From JAPYTK01 sp964401935 (GTDB taxonomy: Bacteria; Myxococcota_A; Polyangia; Polyangiales; Polyangiaceae), in the NCBI GenBank assembly GCA_964401935.1, contig CAYOAL010000037.1, positions 8,626-72,625 on the forward strand: a stretch of 64,000 nt of DNA, given 5' to 3'. The translations under genes and the position numbers were made by a program. The notes beneath the pieces are model-generated. The model was not told where the DNA came from. It did no database searches and saw nothing but the letters and a program-made list of their open reading frames with translations. Numbering within the stretch: position 1 is the first letter of the stretch; each line of letters opens with the position of its first letter. Positions 58,889-64,000 of this stretch are shown piece after piece.

Positions 58889-60079
58889 ATGACCGTCGCG
58901 CAGTGGGTCGTCGCCGTCCTCGCCGGGCTCGTGCCGGTAGCCACGTGCGTCCTCGTCCTGTGGCGCAGCCGCTACCTGCGCATGCTCTGGGCCTCGTGGT
59001 TGGGCGTCGCGGCGGCGGCGGCGGTCTCGGTGCTGCCGATGCGCCTCGTGATGCGCGTGCTCGAGGGGTGGGCCGAGATCGATCCCGACGCGGGCACCGG
59101 CGGGCAGGTCACCTTGCTCCTCTACACCCTGCTCGTGGTGGCGCCGCTCGAGATGGGCTTGGTGACGATCGCGGTCGCCCCGTTCTGGCGCTACCGCCGT
59201 CTCCGCATGCGGGCAGGGTTGGCGCGCACGCTCGAGACCAAGGAGGGCGTCGCGTTCGCGGTGGTGGCGTCGCTCGCCTTCACCACGACGACGAACTTCG
59301 TCTACCTCGTCGGTCACGGCCTCGGCTGGCTCAGCGTCGCGCGTGCCGGCCTGTGGCTGGTCACCTTCACGTTGCTCTCCGGGATGTGGGGCTACGTGCT
59401 CGGGCGGAACGCCATCCGGGGGATGCGCAGCAAGCGCTTCAGCAGCGCGTGGGTGGGGGCCACCATCTTCGCGGCCGTCTCCGATCAGATGATTTTCCGC
59501 CGGGGCGACATGGCCTTGGTCACCATGTTGCCGCTGGTGTTCAGCATGTTGGTGGTTGCCTTCGTGCTCTGGCGCGACGTGAGCGGACCGGAGGCGGCGT
59601 CGAGCGGAGGGAGGCTGTCGAGCCTGTTCAGCGCAGCGCCAGCGCCATCGCTCGCCGCGATCCGGGAGGCGTTTCGACAGCAGGATCGCCCGGTCACCTT
59701 GCGCTGGATCTTGTTCGGTGCGCTGGTCACCACCGGGATGATCACCACGGGCATCGCGGTCTCGGTGTACGTGGGGCGGGAGGTCGGGCTCGACTTCAGC
59801 GTCGTCGATCGCGAGGAAGCTGGCACCGACGCGATGGTGGCCCTCGCGTTCATCGGCGCGGGCGTGCTCGCCGCGTTCCCGTCGTCGGGCTACCTGTTGG
59901 CGCGGGCCTCGGGGGCGCGCAGTGTGCTCGAGCCTGCGCTCGCCGCGTCGCTCGCGATGGTGCTCCTGCTCTTCTTCATGGGCATGCTCGCGCCCACGTC
60001 GGTGGTGTTCGTCATCGCCTTCGCCCCCATCGCCTTCGTGCTCAGCTGCCTCGGGGCGTGGGTGGGCCTCGCCCACTGA
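58889..60079 (+). CDS. PrsW-like multi-span membrane protein lacking expected catalytic residues
   Basis: 396 residues with about nine hydrophobic segments. The core resembles PrsW intramembrane proteases: 'APLEMGLVTIA' at Glu88-Met89, where proteases have a Glu-Glu pair, and 'KEGVAFAVVASLAFTTTTNFVYL' at about 118-140, where proteases have an Asn in FAxxEN but this protein has Thr-Asn. The second half includes WILFGALVTTGMITTGIAVSVYV and further helices. If homologous, it is probably a non-proteolytic relative. PrsW proteins cut anti-sigma factors. The homology is a by-eye judgement. Confidence 0.75.
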   Translation: MTVAQWVVAVLAGLVPVATCVLVLWRSRYLRMLWASWLGVAAAAAVSVLPMRLVMRVLEGWAEIDPDAGTGGQVTLLLYTLLVVAPLEMGLVTIAVAPFWRYRRLRMRAGLARTLETKEGVAFAVVASLAFTTTTNFVYLVGHGLGWLSVARAGLWLVTFTLLSGMWGYVLGRNAIRGMRSKRFSSAWVGATIFAAVSDQMIFRRGDMALVTMLPLVFSMLVVAFVLWRDVSGPEAASSGGRLSSLFSAAPAPSLAAIREAFRQQDRPVTLRWILFGALVTTGMITTGIAVSVYVGREVGLDFSVVDREEAGTDAMVALAFIGAGVLAAFPSSGYLLARASGARSVLEPALAASLAMVLLLFFMGMLAPTSVVFVIAFAPIAFVLSCLGAWVGLAH

Positions 60080-60157
60080 GCCCTGAGGTGCCGTTGGGGC
60101 GGTTCTGGGTGGGGCGGGCATCCGCCCAAGCTTCGGCGCGCCGCGCCTCGGCCGCGC

Positions 60158-61225
60158 TCACTCGGCGGCGGCGAGCTCGTCGCCGAGCTCGCGCAAGAGC
60201 TTCTTCGCCTTCCGGCTGAGCTTGCGCGGCACCGCGACCTGAACGATGACGTGGAGGGCGCCGCGCCCGCGGCCGTTGACGTTCGGTGCGCCCATCCCTG
60301 GCGCCGACAACACCGCGCCGGGTTGCACGCCGGCGGGCACCTCGACTTGGTGATGGGTGCCGTCGAGGAGCTCGATGTCGAGCGTCGCGCCGAGGGCGGC
60401 GTCGGCGAAAGACACCGTGCGCCGAGTGACCAGATCGATCCCATCTCGCTCGAACTTGGGATGAGGCTCCACGTCGACGTCGACGTAGAGGTTCCCGGGC
60501 GGCCCGCCACGCGCTCCCGGCATGCCCTGGCTCTGCACGCGCAGTCGGTGCCCACGGTCGATGCCGGCGGGGAAGCTGACGGTGACGGTGCGTTTGTTCT
60601 CCACCCACCCGGCCCCGTCACACCCGTCGCAGGGCGTGTCCACCACGCGGCCTTCCCCAGAGCATGAGCCGCAGGTCTGGGTGAACATGATGAAGCCGCG
60701 GGCCGTCGACACCTGCCCTTGGCCGTTGCAGGTGCGGCAGACGCTGTACGCGCTGCCGTCTTTCGCGCCGCTGCCATCGCAGCGCTGACAGCTCACGGGG
60801 GTGTTGAGCTCGATGTCCTTCTTACAACCGAGCACCGCCTCTTCGAGGCTCAGCGTCTTCTCGATGCGGATGTCGCGCCCACGGGCTGGTCCGTTGCGCC
60901 GCTGTTGGCCGCCGAACCCGCCCCCCATACCACCGAAGAAGTCGGAGAAGAGATCTTGGAAGTGCGAGAAGATGTCGCCGTCGACGTGGGCCGCGCCGCC
61001 GTCGACACCGGCATGGCCGAACTGATCGTAGCGGCCTCGCTTCTCCTGATCGGTGAGCACACCGAAGGCCTCGGTGACCTCTTTGAACTTCGCCTCGGCG
61101 TCCGGCTCCTTGTTGCGGTCGGGATGGAACTGGAGAGCGAGCTTCTTGTAAGCCTTACGGATCTCGGCAGCCGAGGCGCATCGCTCGACGCCAAGCACTT
61201 CGTAGTAACAGCGCTTGTTTTGCAT
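60158..61225 (-). CDS. dnaJ: Chaperone protein DnaJ
   Basis: 355 residues. J domain with HPD (His34-Asp36) in LALQFHPDRNKEP, a Gly/Phe-rich segment (FFGGMGGGFGGQQ) and four zinc-binding repeats: CQRCDGSG, CRTCNGQG, CGSCSGEG and CDGCDGAG. The substrate-binding C-terminal domains follow. It stimulates DnaK ATPase and delivers unfolded proteins. dnaK and grpE are not in the window. A perfect TTGACA lies upstream. Ends 79 bp from the convergent PrsW-like gene. Confidence 0.97.
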   Translation of the reverse strand: MQNKRCYYEVLGVERCASAAEIRKAYKKLALQFHPDRNKEPDAEAKFKEVTEAFGVLTDQEKRGRYDQFGHAGVDGGAAHVDGDIFSHFQDLFSDFFGGMGGGFGGQQRRNGPARGRDIRIEKTLSLEEAVLGCKKDIELNTPVSCQRCDGSGAKDGSAYSVCRTCNGQGQVSTARGFIMFTQTCGSCSGEGRVVDTPCDGCDGAGWVENKRTVTVSFPAGIDRGHRLRVQSQGMPGARGGPPGNLYVDVDVEPHPKFERDGIDLVTRRTVSFADAALGATLDIELLDGTHHQVEVPAGVQPGAVLSAPGMGAPNVNGRGRGALHVIVQVAVPRKLSRKAKKLLRELGDELAAAE

Positions 61226-61268
61226 GGCCTGCTCGCTCTCGAGGAGCTCGGAGGTGGGCCTGAGGTCG

Positions 61269-61296
61269 AACCTAAGTCGTCCTCAAGTCATGTCAA
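61269..61296 (-). promoter_or_regulatory. Predicted sigma-70 promoter of dnaJ
   Basis: On the minus strand TTGACA (61296-61291) is a perfect -35 element, followed after 16 bp by TAGGTT (61274-61269), a weak -10 (three of six). Initiation would fall about 35 bp before the dnaJ ATG. No CIRCE element is evident. Other heat-shock elements cannot be excluded. Confidence 0.45.
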
Positions 61297-61315
61297 CACG
61301 TGGTTTTTCGCGACG

Positions 61316-61846
61316 TTAGGGCCTCAAGAGGGCGCTCAGGCGCGGGGCGATGTTGGCTACCGCACCCGGCCCCTTGATGGAACCGCTCATCGATCGAGCG
61401 AGGTCGCAGCCGCCGTCGGCGGATGGGCGGGCGAACAAAGGAATGAGGCGCGTGATGCATCCCGCTGCCTCGAGGCGCGCTTCGTCGCGGTCGCGATCGA
61501 GCTCGAGCAGGCGCAGCCCGGGAAACGTCGCGTCGAGCTCGCCGCGCAGCGCAGCCTCGTGGAAACGGGTGCAGGGCTCGCACCAGGTGGCTCCAACGTA
61601 GATCAACAGGTCGCGACCCTCTCGTTCGGCGCGCTCGCGTTCGCGGACCACGATCGCTTGCAGCGGTTCGTCCCCAGGGGGCACCATGACGATCTCCACC
61701 GGCAGCGGCGCGCGCGCGCCCGAGGCGTGGGCGGGCGGGCTCGCGGTGTCTCTCGAGCGCGAATCACCCTCTTGGCAACTCGCGAGCGCGAGGACGAACA
61801 TGGAGAGCAGCGGCCACGCCCGCCGCCCACGACGCTCACCCCTCAT
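61316..61846 (-). CDS. Thioredoxin-fold lipoprotein
   Basis: 176 residues. Signal peptide with lipobox LASC (Cys24). A short linker leads to a thioredoxin-like domain with Cys89-Glu-Pro-Cys92 in IYVGATWCEPCTRFHEA and an atypical C-terminal half, without a clear cis-Pro motif but with two more cysteines (AAGC and GGC). Likely a periplasm-facing thiol-disulfide enzyme. It starts 1 nt after the stop of the coiled-coil protein, so they share one message. Comparable to the redox lipoprotein at 28862 but with a different domain order. Confidence 0.86.
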   Translation of the reverse strand: MRGERRGRRAWPLLSMFVLALASCQEGDSRSRDTASPPAHASGARAPLPVEIVMVPPGDEPLQAIVVRERERAEREGRDLLIYVGATWCEPCTRFHEAALRGELDATFPGLRLLELDRDRDEARLEAAGCITRLIPLFARPSADGGCDLARSMSGSIKGPGAVANIAPRLSALLRP

Positions 61847-61847
61847 T

Positions 61848-63890
61848 TCAGACCCCGTCGACGCTGGTGCGCGCCACGAGCCTCTGTCGCAGCTCGGCGA
61901 GCTCGTCGTGTGCCGCTTGCAGCGCTTGTTCGAGCTTGTCGTGGTCGCTGGTGTCGTCGTCGGCGAGGCTCGAGCTGAGCGACTCGATCCTCCACGTGGC
62001 AGCTTGCAGATCGGCCTCGTACCGCGAGCAACGCTGCGCGAGGGTCTCGAGCTGCGCGCGCAGGCTCACCGCTTCCCCGTTCTCGGGCCGGTGGCCGGGG
62101 TCTTCCGCTTCGAGGACGCGGGCCAAGAGCTCGCGGCCGACGCGTTCGCTCTCGCGGAGCTCGGCGCGCAGTTTCTCCACCAGCAGGCCGCGGTCGCGCA
62201 GCTTGCGCTCGAGCCGTTCGATGTCTTCCGCGTGCTCGCCGCCGTCCGTCCCCTCTTGGAGCTGTGACGTGAGCGCTGCGCGCTCGGCGAGGGCGGCGTC
62301 GAGCTCGGCGCGGAGCCTGTTCGCCGCCCGCGCGCTCTCCTCGAGGCGCTCCCGCTCTTGGCGCTGTTCGTCGCGTTCTCGACGGGCGAGCTCGAGCGCG
62401 CGCCGCAGCTCGGCGAGCTGGAACTCGTAGCCGCGTGCGTCGAGCGTTGGGGCGGGCGTGGTGGGGGGAGCCTCGTCGCCTTCCTCCTCCGCGGCCGCCT
62501 CGGCGTCCGTCGCGGCAGCGAGGCGGGCAGCAGCCTCGGCTTCCTCTTCGAGCTCGGCGATGCGCTCGAGCATCGTGTCGAGCTCCTCCTGGAACGCCTC
62601 TTCGAGCTCGACCCGCTGCACCTCGAGCGCTCTCTCGAGGGCAACCCGGCCTGCCTCGCGCGTGCGGGCGAGCTCGGCTTGCAGGGTGTCGCGCGTGCGA
62701 GCGAGCTCGGCTTGCAGGGCGTCGCGCGTGCGCGTGAGCTCGGCCTGGAGCGCCTCGCGCGTCCGCGTGAGCTCGGCCTGATGGTTCTCGCGCTCGCGCG
62801 CGAGCGCTCGCTGGGCATCGCGCAGCCGTGACCGCTCGCGCTCGCGCTCGCGTTCGCTCTCGCCCCCGCGCGCGACCTCGGCGCGCTGCGCATCGAGCGC
62901 CCGCTCGAGCTCCCCGATCCGGTCGGCTTGGCGCGCCATCTCCGCCTCGCTGCCGCGAAGCCGCTGCGCCGCGTTGTCCGCCGCCTTGCGCGCGTCGCGG
63001 AGCTCGGCGGCGGCCTGCTTCTGCGCCCGCTCGTTCTGTTCGGCGAGCTCCGCGAGGCGGGCTGCGAGCTGCTTGTTCGACGCCTCTCGCTCGCTCGCCC
63101 GGCGGAGCGCCGCTTGCTCACGCTCTCGCAGCTTCTCGAGCTCGGCGGTGAGGAGAGAGCGCTGTAGCTGCGCCTCCACGAGCTCGGCGTGACGCTCCGT
63201 CTCGCTCTCGGGAGCCGCACCGCTGGCCGCGTCGTGGGGCACCTGGACGAGCACGTAGGGATCGGCCTCGACGGGGACGTGGGAGGCGACCGCGACGAAC
63301 CACGACGGCTCTTCGGCGCCATCCATCAGCGACGCGTCGATTGTCACTGCGGGCTCGCCTTCGACCGCGAAGCTCGCGATGGTAAAACCCGCGAACGGAG
63401 CCTGGCCGTGCATCGACACGTGGGGCAGCTGCTCCGCCACCAGGTCGTAGAGGTCGTAGTAGCTGATGGCGCCGGTCGGCGCCGTCGTCTCCGGGTTGGG
63501 CGTGGCCACCAAGAGGACGCCCCGCCGGGAGAGCAGGTGGGTTGCCCGGGAGATCGCTTGGCGCGCGTCGCCGAGGAGCGTCAGATCGGGCACGAGCACC
63601 GCGTCGAACGCCCCCCCGTGGGCCTCGAGCGCGTCGTCGAGGGGGGCGATGGTCACCTGCTCGCCACCGGTTCGGGTGGCCAGCGTGGTGCCGGCGCGGC
63701 GGGCGTCGGGATCGAAGACGTGCACTCGGCGCCCGCTGGCGTTGGCGGCCCGCTCACCGACGTCGTCGGCGCTGTTGCCGAGCACCGCCACGCGGCGACC
63801 CTCGAGGAGGGCCTCGGCGAAGGTGGCCAGCACCGTTCCCGGCGCAGCGGTCTGCCCTTGTTGCGGCGATGGCTCACGCGTCGAAGGCAT
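61848..63890 (-). CDS. Methyltransferase-like domain fused to long coiled coil
   Basis: 680 residues as annotated. The N-terminal 210 residues look like a SAM-methyltransferase fold (RRVAVLGNSADDVGERAANASGRRVHVFDPD, DAVLVPDLTLLGD, and SRRGVLLVATPNPETT). The remaining 430 residues are a nearly continuous coiled coil with Glu/Arg/Ala/Leu and an 11-residue repeat. The reading frame stays open upstream to the window edge, so the true start may lie outside it; ATG 63890 is the first Met. Architecture recalls cytoskeletal or motility scaffolds with a pseudo-enzyme head, such as AglZ-like proteins, but homology is not claimed. The thioredoxin-like lipoprotein follows after 1 nt. Confidence 0.82.
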   Translation of the reverse strand: MPSTREPSPQQGQTAAPGTVLATFAEALLEGRRVAVLGNSADDVGERAANASGRRVHVFDPDARRAGTTLATRTGGEQVTIAPLDDALEAHGGAFDAVLVPDLTLLGDARQAISRATHLLSRRGVLLVATPNPETTAPTGAISYYDLYDLVAEQLPHVSMHGQAPFAGFTIASFAVEGEPAVTIDASLMDGAEEPSWFVAVASHVPVEADPYVLVQVPHDAASGAAPESETERHAELVEAQLQRSLLTAELEKLREREQAALRRASEREASNKQLAARLAELAEQNERAQKQAAAELRDARKAADNAAQRLRGSEAEMARQADRIGELERALDAQRAEVARGGESERERERERSRLRDAQRALARERENHQAELTRTREALQAELTRTRDALQAELARTRDTLQAELARTREAGRVALERALEVQRVELEEAFQEELDTMLERIAELEEEAEAAARLAAATDAEAAAEEEGDEAPPTTPAPTLDARGYEFQLAELRRALELARRERDEQRQERERLEESARAANRLRAELDAALAERAALTSQLQEGTDGGEHAEDIERLERKLRDRGLLVEKLRAELRESERVGRELLARVLEAEDPGHRPENGEAVSLRAQLETLAQRCSRYEADLQAATWRIESLSSSLADDDTSDHDKLEQALQAAHDELAELRQRLVARTSVDGV
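62653..62784 (-). repeat. 33-bp tandem repeat, four copies, in the coiled-coil gene
   Basis: Four 33-bp units at 62653, 62686, 62719 and 62752, with a few changes each. They encode an 11-residue (hendecad) repeat of pattern QAEL(T/A)RTR(E/D)xx in the coiled coil. Eleven-residue repeats give a slightly right-handed coil. Copy number can change without a frameshift. Confidence 0.85.
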
Positions 63891-64000
63891 CGGAGGGACT
63901 GCTTCGTAGGCCGCGCGCGACTCCGCGTCCAGTGTCGGCGTTCGAGAATTCGAGGCAGGCGTGGAGGCGCGGAGCGCCGAGGCGTGGCGAACAACCCGCA

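Noticed and set aside
60111..60126. GGGCGG/CCGCCC hairpin between the PrsW-like gene and dnaJ
   Set aside because: Stem is only 6 bp and neither side has a T-tract, so a terminator call is not justified.

Overview
The window is a gene-dense, very GC-rich bacterial chromosome segment carrying about 58 protein genes on both strands. No gene-free stretch exceeds 300 bases. The gene content points to a Myxococcota bacterium, probably of the Sorangium/Polyangium side. The signs are Ser/Thr protein kinases, a PP2C phosphatase joined to a cyclic-nucleotide domain, FHA, PilZ and CBS proteins, and many lipoproteins with Gly/Ser/Ala-rich linkers behind the lipidated cysteine. The taxonomic call is inference from style and content; there is no rRNA or other marker here. 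I saw no tRNA, rRNA, CRISPR array, insertion sequence or prophage.

Layout. 0-9 kb: the 5' end of a Ser/Thr kinase (cut by the edge), a YfiH-family enzyme, a PP2C-cNMP protein, an envelope protein, an RluA-type pseudouridine synthase, a PilZ protein, a lipoprotein, a membrane-anchored protein and a four-CBS protein. 9-25 kb: a VanY-like lipoprotein, a conserved unknown, a 1259-residue kinase/ATPase/TPR protein, a 1242-residue DUF3857-transglutaminase protein, an isolated nuoJK pair, and three related Pro/Gln-rich lipoproteins. 24.6-29.7 kb: a Rieske oxygenase facing a minus-strand operon (redox lipoprotein, gamma-glutamylcyclotransferase-like, 2-oxoacid dehydrogenase E2, glyA). That operon has a leader with attenuator-like hairpins and an 18-codon ORF. 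29.7-37 kb: two VWA lipoproteins, YdeI-like and VOC proteins, a glycosyltransferase and a large lipoprotein. 37-44.5 kb: O-methyltransferase, coaX with a FecCD-type permease, a TPR/PEGA-like protein, a Cys-rich lipoprotein, FHA-Nudix and cytochrome-like lipoprotein-ruvA pairs. 44.5-53 kb: a coiled-coil lipoprotein with a LysM protein, HxlR divergent from a molybdopterin oxidoreductase with an operator-like palindrome between them, a drug/metabolite-exporter-like protein, a small sigma-factor-like protein, and a beta-propeller lipoprotein. 53-64 kb: envelope and lipoproteins, yacG, a PrsW-like membrane protein, dnaJ, and a thioredoxin-like lipoprotein behind a methyltransferase/coiled-coil protein.

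Three themes recur: eukaryote-like phospho-signalling, an expanded secreted and lipid-anchored proteome, and scattered housekeeping genes (ruvA, dnaJ, glyA, coaX, yacG, nuoJK) outside their usual operons. The most interesting candidates are the attenuator-like leader at about 29.6 kb, the small protein resembling sigma-70 regions 1.1 and 3 at 50.3 kb, and several family members that have lost catalytic or metal-binding residues (Nudix, VWA, cytochrome-like, PrsW-like).
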